From CAWJPW01 sp963844845 (GTDB taxonomy: Bacteria > Acidobacteriota > Thermoanaerobaculia > Thermoanaerobaculales > Sulfomarinibacteraceae), in contig CAWJPW010000003.1 in the NCBI GenBank assembly GCA_963844845.1, forward strand, positions 434,001 through 498,000: 64,000 nt of DNA, read 5' to 3'. Below, piece after piece: positions 54,412 through 64,000 of the stretch (position 1 is its first letter; each line of letters starts with the position of its first letter). The notes beneath the pieces are model-generated. The model was not told where the DNA came from and made no database searches. It was given only the letters and a program-made list of their open reading frames with translations. Both the position numbers and the translations under genes were made by a program.

Positions 54412-54969
54412 ATGCTGCGTCGAGCGGTTGTTGGCGTGTTGGTAGCGATGTTGGCGGTGCCCGTGATGGCCGGGGAGCTCGCTGGCGTGACCATGCCCGA
54501 TCAGGTTACGGTCTCGGGCAACTCTCTGGTGCTCAACGGCATGGGCCTTCGCAAGAAGCTCTGGATCAAGGTCTACGTGGGCGGTCTTTACCTGAAGGGT
54601 CGGACCCACGATGCGGCAGAGGCCGTCAACGCACCCGGGGCCAAGCGCATGGTGATGCACTTTCTCACCAACAAGGCCACCAAGTCCAAGATGGACGACG
54701 CCTGGATGGAAGGGTTCGAGAACAACAACCCCGAGCAGTGGGACGCTCTTCGCGGCCGGGTGGAGCAGTTCATCAGCTTCTTCGGCGACATGCGTGACGG
54801 GACTGACGTCGAGATGACCATCGAGCCCGAAACGGGCGTCACGGTCCTGATCGACGGGCAGGTGAAGGGCGCGATCCAGGGCGAGGACTTCGCCAAGGCG
54901 CTCCTCAACGTGTGGCTCGGACCCGAGCCGCCGTCGGACGACTTCAAGGAAGGGGTGCTGGGCCAGTAG
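54412..54969 (+). CDS. chalcone-isomerase-like exported protein
   Basis: A 185-residue protein with a signal peptide (VVGVLVAMLAVPVMA-GEL) and a domain of the chalcone isomerase-like family: SLVLNGMGLRKKLWIKVYVGGLYL near residue 40, then MVMHFLTNKATKSKMDDAWMEGF and GTDVEMTIEPETGVTVLIDG. Bacterial members are not known to make flavonoids; fatty-acid-binding or unknown periplasmic roles are likelier. GGAGGTGGAGG precedes the ATG. Just downstream lies a large palindromic element. Confidence 0.88.
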   Translation: MLRRAVVGVLVAMLAVPVMAGELAGVTMPDQVTVSGNSLVLNGMGLRKKLWIKVYVGGLYLKGRTHDAAEAVNAPGAKRMVMHFLTNKATKSKMDDAWMEGFENNNPEQWDALRGRVEQFISFFGDMRDGTDVEMTIEPETGVTVLIDGQVKGAIQGEDFAKALLNVWLGPEPPSDDFKEGVLGQ

Positions 54970-54972
54970 CCG

Positions 54973-55149
54973 CCCGCGCATCCCGCCGAGCTTCTGCTGC
55001 GATCGCGGATGCACCCGTCATCGCGGCGCTCATCCCGGCGGCGGAATCCTCGACGTAGCTCTGCTACGCCTCCGGTTCCGCCTTGGTCGGATCACCACGC
55101 TGACGGGCACCTCCGCGATCTCGCGACGAAGCTCGGCGGGATGCGCGGG
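54973..55149. repeat. 177-bp imperfect palindrome
   Basis: The left arm 54973-55020 and the right arm 55101-55149 are inverted copies at roughly 85 percent by eye (both contain GAAGCTCGGCGGGATGCGCGGG or its complement). Between them is a smaller hairpin, GCGGAA...GTAG-CTCTG-CTAC...TTCCGC. It starts 4 bases after the chalcone-isomerase-like stop. No transposase is nearby. Confidence 0.75.
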
Positions 55150-55217
55150 CTCGAGGACGTGTGGTGAGAGGGATGGTGGCTGGGGCCGATGGCCGGGGCC
55201 GGGGGCCGAGGCCGTCG

Positions 55218-55483
55218 CGGAGCACGTTCCCTCCGGCGGGACGTGCCACTCATGGCGTCTTCCCGGGAGCGCTTCCTCACTTGGAGGGCGCTCGGGGAAA
55301 CGCCATGGGTGGCAATCCACGGGTACTCCCTTCGGAGAAGTGCCCCCGGACGACGAGGCAGGCGACTCGGCGCTGGGGCCCCGAGGCGGCCTCGTTGCCG
55401 TCCGCCAGCCCCGGCCGTTGCCGCCTCCGGGACCGCGCCGACGGGCGGCAAAGCCGCCCGGGAGCCGGTGTCGGGAGCATCGG
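55218..55483 (+). repeat. dispersed 265-bp structured repeat, copy D
   Basis: It begins CGGAGCACG and CCTCCGGCGGGACGTGCC. Hairpin 1 has arms CATGGCGT and ACGCCATG with an added inner stem GAGCGC/GCGCTC. After GGCAATCCACGGGTACTCC and GGCAGGCGACTCGGCGCT comes hairpin 2, GGGCGGC-AAA-GCCGCCC, ending GGAGCCGGTGTCGGGAGCATCGG. A GGCCGGGGCCGGGGGCC hexamer tract adjoins it upstream (55176-55217). Copies D and F form a sub-family. The 592-base convergent gap is filled by the palindrome above and this copy. Confidence 0.9.
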
Positions 55484-55561
55484 GCCCCGGGACCGAGGTC
55501 GGGCTGGAGAGGCCGGGCACCGCCGCGGTGGCAGCGGGGGGCTGCCACCGCGGTGACTCCG

Positions 55562-57784
<2,223 letters not shown>

Positions 57785-57903
57785 CCTTGGGTTCCTCCTC
57801 CATCCGGCTCCGCCGGTGAGGCCGGCGGGCGCTGGTAGTGTAACGCGGTCATGGCGAGGCCGGACGGACCGATTCGCAGCTGACGTGTCGTTGTTGACAC
57901 CTC

Positions 57904-57957
57904 CTGCGGGACCCGGTCTCCGGTCCCCGGACGCGGCTTCGGTCCCGGCCCCGGTAG
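57904..57957. repeat. 6-bp-period GC tract at the far end of copy E
   Basis: CCGGTCTCCGGTCCCCGG, CGCGGCTTCGGTCCCGGC and CCCGG repeat with a 6-base period. It adjoins the end of repeat copy E, which has another such tract on its other side. Confidence 0.6.
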
Positions 57958-57958
57958 C

Positions 57959-58222
57959 TGATGCTCCCGACACCGGCTCCCGGGCGGCTGCGCCGCCCGT
58001 CGGCGCGTACCCGGGGGCGGCAACGCCACGAGGTGGCGGGCGGCAACGAAACCGCCCCCGGCCTCAGCGCCGAGTCGCCTGCCCGGTCGTTCGGGGCAAC
58101 TTCTCCGGACGCCAAGGGCCGTGGGAGCCCCCCTTGACGTTTCCCGCCAACGTGCCGCAATGGAGAGGGCGCTCCAGGGAAGACGTCAAGGACGGCACGC
58201 CCGCCGGAGGACACCTGCTCCG
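57959..58222 (-). repeat. dispersed 265-bp structured repeat, copy E
   Basis: In minus orientation it begins ACGGAGCAGG and CCTCCGGCGGGCGTGCC. Hairpin 1 has arms CCTTGACGT and ACGTCAAGG, then comes GGCAGGCGACTCGGCGCT, and hairpin 2 is GGGCGGC-GCA-GCCGCCC, ending GGAGCCGGTGTCGGGAGCATC. A CCCGGA/CCCGGC hexamer tract adjoins its beginning (about 58256-58303). This is the only copy in a divergent gap (S46 peptidase and ffh); the rest of that gap is the ffh promoter. Confidence 0.9.
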
Positions 58223-58314
58223 TGACGGTCTCGGCTGCCGCTCCGCTGTCGGTACACGGTCCCGGACGCGGCCCCTGCCCCGGCTTCGGTCCCGGCCCCG
58301 CGAAGCCGATCCCC

Positions 58315-58343
58315 TTGACCACCAACCACGTGTAGCCTAGACT
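58315..58343 (+). promoter_or_regulatory. sigma-70-like promoter of the ffh operon
   Basis: TTGACC (58315-58320) and TAGACT (58338-58343) are exactly 17 bases apart. The ATG at 58353 is 9 bases after the -10 box and no ribosome-binding sequence lies between, so the transcript probably begins at the start codon. Confidence 0.6.
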
Positions 58344-58352
58344 GCCGCTCCT

Positions 58353-59687
58353 ATGTTGGAGACGCTCCAGGAGCGGTTGGCGCGCGTCACCAAGACGTTG
58401 CGCGGCGAAGGCCACCTCACCGAGCACCACGTGGACACGGCGCTGCGCGAGATCCGTCTCGCGCTGCTCGAGGCCGACGTGGCGGTGGAGGTCGTGCGCC
58501 ACTTCGTCGAGCGGGTGCGCGAGCGGGCGCTGGGCCGGGAGGTCCTCACCTCGGTGAGCCCGGCACAGATGGTCACCAAGATCGTGCACGAGGAGCTCGT
58601 CCATCTCCTGGGGGACCGCACCGCGGAGCTCGACTTCAAGGGGCGCCCGGCGGTGGTCATGCTGGTGGGGCTGCAGGGCTCGGGTAAGACCACCACCGCG
58701 GCCAAGCTCGCGCGCTGGGTCAAGCAGAGCAAGAATCTGTTCCCGCTGCTGGTGCCGGCGGACACCTCGCGCCCCGCCGCCCGCGAGCAGCTCATGGTGC
58801 TCGGTGAGAAGGCGCAGATCCCAACGCTCGACACCCGCGACATGGACGACCCCGAGGCCATTGCCCGGCGGGCGTTGCGCGAGGCCGCCATCAAGGGGTA
58901 CCAGGTCCTCATCTTCGACACCGCAGGCCGGCTCCACGTGGACGAGGAGCTCATGGCCCAGCTCAAGCGGCTCAAGGAGATCCTCAAGCCGCGCCAGGTG
59001 CTCTTCGTGGCCGATGCCATGACCGGCCAGGATGCAGTCCGCTCGGCCAAGGCGTTTCATGAACGGCTCGACGTCACCGGCATTGTGCTCACCAAGCTCG
59101 ACGGCGACGCCCGCGGCGGCGCCGCCCTGTCGGTGCGCGAGGTGGTGGGCCGGCCCATCGTCTTCGCCGGCATCAGCGAGAACCTCGACGGCCTCGAGCA
59201 GTTCCACCCCGATCGCATGGCGGGCCGCATCCTCGGCATGGGCGATGTCCTCACCCTGGTCGAGAAGGCTCAGCAGACGGTGGACGAGCGCAAGGCCAAG
59301 GTGCTCGAAGCCAAGCTGCGGCGCAACAAGTTCGACCTCGAGGACCTCCGCGACCAGCTCCGCAGCCTGCGCAAGATGGGTCCGCTGCAGCAGGTCATGG
59401 AGATGATCCCGGGAATGGGCAAGGCGATGGGGGCGGCGGGGCCCGGTGAGGGACAGGAGCGTCAGCTCGTGCGGATGGCCGCGGCCATCGACTCGATGAC
59501 GCCCAAGGAGCGTCGGCACCCGCAGATCCTCAACGGCTCGCGCAAGCGGCGCATCGCCAAAGGGTCTGGCACCTCGGTGGAAGAGATCAACCGGCTGCTG
59601 CGGCAGTTCGGACAGATGCGTAAGCTCATGAAGAGAATTGGCAAGGCCGACCCCCGAGCGCTCAAGCGGCAGCTCGGAATGCACTAG
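58353..59687 (+). CDS. ffh: signal recognition particle protein Ffh (SRP54)
   Basis: Ffh is the GTPase that binds signal sequences of nascent membrane proteins and delivers ribosomes to FtsY. The 444-residue protein has the N domain, the G domain with GLQGSGKTTTAAKLA near residue 107, DTAGR near 189, TKLDGDARGGAAL near 245, and the Met-rich M domain with QVMEMIPGMGKAMG near 348. The RNA-binding helix-turn-helix GSGTSVEEINRLL lies near 408. It heads the classical ffh-rpsP-khpA-rimM-trmD cluster. Confidence 0.97.
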   Translation: MLETLQERLARVTKTLRGEGHLTEHHVDTALREIRLALLEADVAVEVVRHFVERVRERALGREVLTSVSPAQMVTKIVHEELVHLLGDRTAELDFKGRPAVVMLVGLQGSGKTTTAAKLARWVKQSKNLFPLLVPADTSRPAAREQLMVLGEKAQIPTLDTRDMDDPEAIARRALREAAIKGYQVLIFDTAGRLHVDEELMAQLKRLKEILKPRQVLFVADAMTGQDAVRSAKAFHERLDVTGIVLTKLDGDARGGAALSVREVVGRPIVFAGISENLDGLEQFHPDRMAGRILGMGDVLTLVEKAQQTVDERKAKVLEAKLRRNKFDLEDLRDQLRSLRKMGPLQQVMEMIPGMGKAMGAAGPGEGQERQLVRMAAAIDSMTPKERRHPQILNGSRKRRIAKGSGTSVEEINRLLRQFGQMRKLMKRIGKADPRALKRQLGMH

Positions 59688-59734
59688 AACACGTGTGGAG
59701 ATGACGACCACGATCGTCTGAGGAGGCAGTGAAC

Positions 59735-59977
59735 ATGCTGATGATCAGGCTGCGGCGCATGGGTGCCAAGCACAACGCAATCTACCGCCTGGTGGTGTCC
59801 GACTCGCGCAAGCGGCCAACCGCGGACTTCCTGGACCAGGTGGGCTTCTACAACCCCAACAGCGAGCCGCCGGAAATTCGCGTTGACCTCGACAAGGTTC
59901 AAGAGTGGCAGGGCAAGGGCGCAACGCTGTCAGAGACCGCGCGCTCCTTGGTCCGCCAGGCCCAGCGCCAGCAGTAG
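59735..59977 (+). CDS. rpsP: 30S ribosomal protein S16
   Basis: An 80-residue primary-assembly protein of the small subunit. It begins LMIRLRRMGAKHNAIYRLVVSDSR and continues FLDQVGFYNPNSEP, the usual S16 blocks. The ATG at 59735 follows GAGGAGG with eight bases between and gives the standard N-terminus; a GTG two codons earlier is less well placed. Confidence 0.97.
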   Translation: MLMIRLRRMGAKHNAIYRLVVSDSRKRPTADFLDQVGFYNPNSEPPEIRVDLDKVQEWQGKGATLSETARSLVRQAQRQQ

Positions 59978-60011
59978 CAACAGTCCACGCCGAAGCAGGA
60001 AGGAGCCTCAG

Positions 60012-60251
60012 GTGAGCGCGATGAAGAACCTCCTGGAAGAGATCGCCAGGGCGCTCGTGGACCATCCCGAAGACGTCCAGGTCACCGAGGTCGAGGGCGA
60101 GCAGACCACAGTCCTGGAGCTCCGCGTACGGACCGACGACCTGGGCAAGGTGATCGGCCGCCAGGGCCGCACCGCCCGTGCCATCCGCACCCTGCTGGCT
60201 GCCGCCGGCATGAAGGTGCACAAGCGGTTCGTGCTCGAGATCCTGGAGTAG
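60012..60251 (+). CDS. khpA: KH-domain RNA-binding protein KhpA
   Basis: A 79-residue single KH domain protein that in other bacteria acts with KhpB as an RNA chaperone. The GxxG loop is in LGKVIGRQGRTARAIRTLL near residue 49. The GTG at 60012 is preferred because AAGGAG is six bases upstream; the ATG at 60021 (MKNLLEEIARAL) would give the more familiar N-terminus. Its stop overlaps the rimM GTG. Confidence 0.93.
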   Translation: MSAMKNLLEEIARALVDHPEDVQVTEVEGEQTTVLELRVRTDDLGKVIGRQGRTARAIRTLLAAAGMKVHKRFVLEILE

Positions 60252-60808
60252 TGGGAGCAGACCAGCCCGGCGCGCACCCGTCCGACTGGCTCATCGTCGG
60301 GCAGGTCAGCAAGCCGCATGGCGTGCATGGGGATGTCATGGTGGGGATCCTCACCGACTTTCCCGAGCGCCTCGCGGACGGAATCCGTTTCGGCCTCGGT
60401 GGCGACACCGGACCGGAGGAGTTCCACGAGGTCCACCGAGTGCGGCTGCACAAGGGGGCATGGCTCCTGTCAGTGAAGGGCCTCCGCGGCCGCGACGCCG
60501 TGGAGAGCTGGCGGGGACGCTTCCTCTACCTCCCCGAGCAGGCCCTCGACGAGCTCCCGGAGGGCTACTACTACGAGCACCACCTCGTCGGTCTGAAGTG
60601 CGTGTCGCCGGCGGGACTGCCGCTCGGTACGGTGCGGGGAGTCGACCCCGGCGCCGGCGGCCAGAGCCGCCTCGTGGTGCGCCGCGGTCACCGTGAGTTC
60701 CTGGTTCCCTACGTGCCGGCGATCGTGCGCGAGGTGGATCTCGACGGTGGCACCGTGGTCATCGACGCGCCGCCCGGGCTGATCGACGACGACGCCGACC
60801 TCGCCTGA
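60251..60808 (+). CDS. rimM: ribosome maturation factor RimM
   Basis: RimM binds S19 and helps mature the 30S head. The 185-residue protein has the N-terminal RimM barrel, starting WLIVGQVSKPHGVHGDVMVGILTDFP, and a PRC-type C-terminal barrel with YYYEHHLVGLKC and FLVPYVPAIVREVDLDGGTVVIDAPPGLI. It starts at a GTG overlapping the khpA TAG by one base. Confidence 0.95.
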   Translation: MGADQPGAHPSDWLIVGQVSKPHGVHGDVMVGILTDFPERLADGIRFGLGGDTGPEEFHEVHRVRLHKGAWLLSVKGLRGRDAVESWRGRFLYLPEQALDELPEGYYYEHHLVGLKCVSPAGLPLGTVRGVDPGAGGQSRLVVRRGHREFLVPYVPAIVREVDLDGGTVVIDAPPGLIDDDADLA

Positions 60809-60812
60809 AGCG

Positions 60813-61574
60813 ATGTACTTCGACGTTCTCACGCTGTTTCCGGAGCTCTTCGTACCCTTCCGGACGGCGGGGGTTCTGGGTCGCGCGGTGGCGCGGGGGG
60901 ACGTCAGCCTCGAAGTCCATGATCTCCGCGGTTGGGCCGGGAACCGCTGGAACAAGGTCGACGACGAGCCCTATGGAGGCGGCGCCGGAATGGTCATCCA
61001 GGCGCCTCCGGTGCTGGCGGCGGCGCGGGATGTCGCGGCCCGGGGTGCGCGGCCGGTCCGCACCGTGCTGCTTTCGCCGCGGGGGCGGGTCCTGGACCAG
61101 CGCCTGGCCGAGGAGCTCGCGGCCGGCCCCCGCCTTCTCCTCCTCTGTGGGCGCTACGAGGGTTTCGACGAGCGGGTCGCCGAGATCCTTGCGCCGGAGG
61201 AGATCTCCGTCGGGGACTTCATCCTCGGAGGGGGTGAGGTCGCGGCCATGGCGGTGGTGGAGGCGGTGGCGCGGTTGGTGCCGGGGGTGGTGGGGGATCC
61301 CGCCTCGGTGGCGGCCGACTCGTTTGCCGACGGGCTCCTCGACTACCCCTGCTACACCCGCCCGCCCGAGGTGGAGGGGCACGAGGTGCCCGCCGTCCTC
61401 ACCTCGGGGAACCACGAGGCGGTGCGGCGGTGGCGGCTGGAGCGGGCGGTGGAGCTCACCGTAACCCGGCGCCCCGATCTGGTAAAGAAGCACTGGGGAA
61501 GCTACCCTGACGAGGTGCGGCGGCTGGTGCGCCGCTTCGCCCCGGCCCTGGCGGAGAGCTGCTCGGTATCGTGA
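60813..61574 (+). CDS. trmD: tRNA (guanine-N1)-methyltransferase TrmD
   Basis: It methylates G37 next to the anticodon and prevents +1 frameshifting. The 253-residue SPOUT-fold enzyme shows FDVLTLFPELF at the start, DEPYGGGAGMV near 52, LLCGRYEGFDERV near 110 and SVGDFILGGGE near 132 (the trefoil-knot cofactor site), then the C-terminal CYTRPPEVEGHEVP. It lies 4 bases after rimM. The usual next gene, rplS (L19), is absent; dsbD follows instead. Confidence 0.97.
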   Translation: MYFDVLTLFPELFVPFRTAGVLGRAVARGDVSLEVHDLRGWAGNRWNKVDDEPYGGGAGMVIQAPPVLAAARDVAARGARPVRTVLLSPRGRVLDQRLAEELAAGPRLLLLCGRYEGFDERVAEILAPEEISVGDFILGGGEVAAMAVVEAVARLVPGVVGDPASVAADSFADGLLDYPCYTRPPEVEGHEVPAVLTSGNHEAVRRWRLERAVELTVTRRPDLVKKHWGSYPDEVRRLVRRFAPALAESCSVS

Positions 61575-61605
61575 CGCCGGGTCGGCGGCAACCCACGGAG
61601 GATCC

Positions 61606-63417
61606 ATGACACGACGCGTTCTCAGGGCGATGCTGATGCTCGCCCTACTCGCTGCTCCGCTGGCGGCGCAGGGCCTCGATGTCGAGCCGGTGTTCGACGT
61701 TGCGGTGCTGGCCGACCGGGCTCCCCTGGTTGCAGGACAGCCATTCCAGCTCGCCGCCGTGGTGCGGGTGGAGCGTGGCTGGCACGTCAACTCCCACGAT
61801 CCTGGCGACGAGTTCGCGGTGCCCACCGACGCGGCGTGGGACCTTCCCGAGGGGTGGGCGCCCCTGACGACCACCTTTCCGCCCGGCGAGGAGCTGAGCT
61901 TCGCGTTCTCGGAGCAGCCGCTTCGGGTGTGGAGCGGCGAGCAGATCATCGTCGGCCGGGGGATCGTGCCGGCCTCGGCGAGCGGCACCGTCAGGTTCGT
62001 GGTCGAAGTGACGGCCCAGGCGTGCAACAACACCCAGTGCCTGCCGCCCACCGCTGTCAGCGCCAACGTGGAGCTCGAGGTGGCGGCTGCCGGGACCGCC
62101 TCCGAGCCGCGCAACCGCGAGCTCTTCGAAGCGCCGCCCGCGCCGCCCGCACCGGGTGGTGGTAGTCCCGGGGCGGCCGCCGGCCTCGGCACGCCGCCAT
62201 CGTCGCCGGCGCCGGGCTCCGTGGAGGCGCGCCTCGCGGCCGCCGGGCTGCCGCTGCAGCTGCTCCTGGTCTTCCTCGCCGGCCTCGCGCTCAACCTCAC
62301 GCCCTGCGTCTACCCCCTCATTCCCATCACCGTCGGGTTCTTCGCCCAGCAGGGTAAGGAGCGCGCCGGCGGGACCTTCGTCCTGGCGGTGCTGTACGTG
62401 TTGGGCATGTCGGTGACCTATTCGGTGCTCGGCGTTGCCGCCGCTCTCACCGGGCGGCTGTTCGGGGCGGCCCTGCAGAGCCCTGTGGTCATCGTCGGCA
62501 TCGCCGTGGTGATGGTTGCCCTCGCCCTCTCCATGTTCGGCGTGTGGGAGCTGCGGGTCCCCGGCTGGGCCATGCGTGTGGGCGGCGGCCGCGGCGGCGC
62601 CGTCGGCGCCGTGGTGATGGGCCTCGTGGTGGGCTTCGTCGCCGCCCCGTGCATCGGTCCATTCGTGTTGGGCCTGCTGACCTACGTGGGGCAGGTGGGC
62701 AGCCCGGTGCTGGGCTTTGCCCTCTTCTTCACCCTCGCGCTCGGTCTTGGCGTTCCCTATCTCCTGCTCGGCACATTCACGGGTGCGGTGCAGAAGCTGC
62801 CGGCCGCCGGAGGGTGGATGATCGGGGTACGCAAGGTCTTCGGCGTGCTGCTCCTGGGCCTCGCCGCGTACTTCGTAGGACCGCTACTGCCGGGCCAGGC
62901 TGGCGGTTGGTTGATGGCCGGCGTGCTGTTGCTGGGTGGCCTCTACCTCCTGGTGGTGGACCGTACGGGGCACGAGCAGCCCTGGATCGACCGGGTGATG
63001 CGGCTGGTTGCTGCGGCCCTGATCGTGGTTGGAGTGCTGCAGCTGCCGCACCGGGCCGCGCGGGCGGTCGATGGTGATCTCGCCTGGCAGCAGTACGACG
63101 ACGCCGCGGTGCAGGCCGCGCTCGACGGCGACAAGCCCGTGATCATCGATTTCTACGCCGACTGGTGCGCCCCCTGCCGCGAGCTGGATGAGAAGACCTT
63201 CTCCGACCCGCGGGTCGTCCAGGAGCTGTCCGGCTACGCTCGGTTCAAGGCGGACTTCACGACCCGCAGCGACCGCGTGGATCGGCTCACTGAGCGCTTC
63301 AAGGTGCGTGGTATGCCCACGGTGACCGTCATCCGCGGCGGCCGGGAGGTGTTCCGCATCACCGGCTTCGAGCCGCCGGAGCGGTTCCTGGAGCGGCTGC
63401 GCGCGGTGGGGTCGTAG
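61606..63417 (+). CDS. dsbD: thiol:disulfide interchange protein DsbD
   Basis: DsbD carries electrons from cytosolic thioredoxin to the periplasm, for disulfide isomerisation and cytochrome c maturation. The 603-residue protein has all three parts. After a signal peptide (MLALLAAPLAAQ) comes the N-terminal domain with its Cys pair in ACNNTQCLPP near residue 142. Eight membrane helices follow, with redox Cys in LNLTPCVYPLIPIT near 229 and FVAAPCIGPFVLG near 348. A C-terminal thioredoxin domain ends it, with YADWCAPCRELDEKTF near 521. A Pro/Gly/Ala-rich linker (about 176-205) joins the first two parts. It is 31 bases after trmD and may be read from the same transcript; its role suits a genome rich in c-type cytochromes. 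Confidence 0.95.
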   Translation: MTRRVLRAMLMLALLAAPLAAQGLDVEPVFDVAVLADRAPLVAGQPFQLAAVVRVERGWHVNSHDPGDEFAVPTDAAWDLPEGWAPLTTTFPPGEELSFAFSEQPLRVWSGEQIIVGRGIVPASASGTVRFVVEVTAQACNNTQCLPPTAVSANVELEVAAAGTASEPRNRELFEAPPAPPAPGGGSPGAAAGLGTPPSSPAPGSVEARLAAAGLPLQLLLVFLAGLALNLTPCVYPLIPITVGFFAQQGKERAGGTFVLAVLYVLGMSVTYSVLGVAAALTGRLFGAALQSPVVIVGIAVVMVALALSMFGVWELRVPGWAMRVGGGRGGAVGAVVMGLVVGFVAAPCIGPFVLGLLTYVGQVGSPVLGFALFFTLALGLGVPYLLLGTFTGAVQKLPAAGGWMIGVRKVFGVLLLGLAAYFVGPLLPGQAGGWLMAGVLLLGGLYLLVVDRTGHEQPWIDRVMRLVAAALIVVGVLQLPHRAARAVDGDLAWQQYDDAAVQAALDGDKPVIIDFYADWCAPCRELDEKTFSDPRVVQELSGYARFKADFTTRSDRVDRLTERFKVRGMPTVTVIRGGREVFRITGFEPPERFLERLRAVGS

Positions 63418-63418
63418 C

Positions 63419-63500
63419 CGCGGCGTCGGCGTCTGGGGACCGCGTCAGCGTCGGTGGGCCGCGACCGGGTCCGCGTCCGCGACCGTGACGGTGTCCGAGA
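63419..63500. repeat. 6-bp-period GC tract upstream of copy F
   Basis: CGGCGTCGGCGTC, GGGCCGCGACCGGGTCCG and CGTCCGCGACCGTGACGG follow a 6-base period. It ends a few bases before copy F, as in the other copies. Confidence 0.6.
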
Positions 63501-63506
63501 CCGCCG

Positions 63507-63774
63507 CGGAGCATTTCTCCTCCGGCGGGACGTGCCATCCATGACGTTCTCCCGGGAGCGCTTCCTCGTTCGGAGCGCGCCCGCGGGAAACGTCATGGTT
63601 GGCAATCCACGGGTACTCCGCCCGCAAGAGTGGCCCCGAGGGACCGAGCATGCGACTCGGCGCTGGGGCTCGGGGGCGGCCGCTCCTGCCACCTGCCAGC
63701 TCGTGCCGTTGCCGCGCCCGGGTCCGCGCCGACGGGCGGCTGAGCCGCCCGGGAGCCGGTGTCGGGAGAATCGG
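63507..63774 (+). repeat. dispersed 265-bp structured repeat, copy F
   Basis: It begins CGGAGCATT and CCTCCGGCGGGACGTGCC. Hairpin 1 has arms CCATGACGT and ACGTCATGG, then come GGCAATCCACGGGTACTCC and GCGACTCGGCGCTGGGG, and hairpin 2 is GGGCGGC-TGA-GCCGCCC, ending GGAGCCGGTGTCGGGAGAATCGG. It belongs with copy D. It is downstream of dsbD; the gene beyond the window edge is not seen, and 63418-64000 contains no gene that I can support. Confidence 0.9.
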
Positions 63775-63809
63775 AAACCGGGGGGGTGGCTGCGGCCGGG
63801 TCCGGTGGC

Positions 63810-63893
63810 CGGGATCGCAGGCCGTTGGCCGGGACCGCGTCCGCTAGCGCGGCGGGGCCGGATTCCGGTCCCGATCCCGGCCCCGGCGCCGTG
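63810..63893. repeat. 6-bp-period GC tract after copy F
   Basis: GCCGTTGGCCGGGACCGCG and CCGGTCCCGATCCCGGCCCC have a 6-base period. It lies between copy F and the partial element at the window edge. Confidence 0.5.
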
Positions 63894-63939
63894 CGCTCCC
63901 GGCATGGCCACCTCCGGATCGTTCAGACGGTTCGGATAG

Positions 63940-64000
63940 CCGGCGTGCCGTCCGGCGTCAAGGGTCGCTTCGCGACCACTGCGTGGAAACCCTTGACACC
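63940..64000 (+). repeat. diverged partial copy of the dispersed repeat at the window edge
   Basis: CCGGCGTGCCGTCC resembles the left end of the repeat. It is followed by GTCAAGGGT (63957-63965) and ACCCTTGAC (63989-63997), a perfect 9-bp stem in the place of hairpin 1, with GGAAAC before the right arm as in the full copies (GGGAAAC). The arm sequence is quite different from copies A-F, and the rest is cut by the window end. Confidence 0.45.

Noticed and set aside
54973..55149. An integron attC site
   Set aside because: The palindrome lacks the GTTRRRY and RYYYAAC core sites, and no integrase or cassette array is present.

Overview
The window reads as a G+C-rich chromosome segment from an aerobic, heterotrophic bacterium with a Gram-negative envelope, most likely an Acidobacteriota member. 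Pointers are a truncated protein of the VWFA-related Acidobacterial type at the left edge, an orphan C-terminal tail resembling secreted proteins of that phylum, and respiration through alternative complex III (ACIII) plus a caa3-type oxidase. The phylum is an inference; no rRNA or tRNA gene was found.

Layout. 1-2457 (minus): the VWFA protein and a low-specificity threonine aldolase. 2510-15834 (plus): one long respiratory operon, actABCDEF, a small membrane protein, a SCO copper chaperone, coxB (CuA plus cytochrome c domain), coxA, coxC, a subunit IV and a second subunit III-like protein. 16263-21681: a non-phosphorylating GAPDH, a DUF3179 protein, and divergent heme O synthase and heme A synthase, which supply the heme of the oxidase. 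21853-24412: an ABC exporter whose ATPase is split by a -1 frameshift. 24405-31405: methyltransferase, sulfotransferase-like protein, ArfB, GH15 hydrolase, acyltransferase and PLP decarboxylase. 31564-37670: small cytochrome, TrkA/TrkH potassium uptake, MFS exporter and a secreted unknown. 37810-41267 (minus): octaheme cytochrome, outer-membrane porin and monoheme cytochrome, a candidate electron conduit. 41582-48916: small membrane proteins, glutamine synthetase, glycerophosphodiesterase, DNA polymerase IV, a homocysteine methyltransferase/MTHFR fusion and a lipoprotein. 49383-57784: a fadB-fadA beta-oxidation operon with a FadR-like operator, a flavin oxidoreductase, a chalcone-isomerase-like protein and an S46 peptidase. 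58353-63417: ffh-rpsP-khpA-rimM-trmD followed by dsbD.

The most unusual feature is a dispersed non-coding repeat of about 265 bp. Six clear copies, in both orientations and always intergenic, lie at 28660, 42579, 48994, 55218, 57959 and 63507. A degenerate piece lies at 32038 and a diverged copy is cut by the right edge. All six share a hairpin whose arms change together: CTTGACGT/ACGTCAAG, TTTGACGT/ACGTCAAA, CATGGCGT/ACGCCATG, CATGACGT/ACGTCATG. A second hairpin, GGGCGGC-NNN-GCCGCCC, follows, and most copies are flanked by degenerate 6-bp-period tracts. The compensatory changes argue for selection on nucleic-acid structure rather than on a protein.

Other points: several genes have a -10 box 6-9 bases before the start codon, suggesting leaderless mRNAs; trkH appears to start at a CTG; a 177-bp palindrome sits beside one repeat copy; and a structured leader with an intrinsic terminator precedes the methionine gene.
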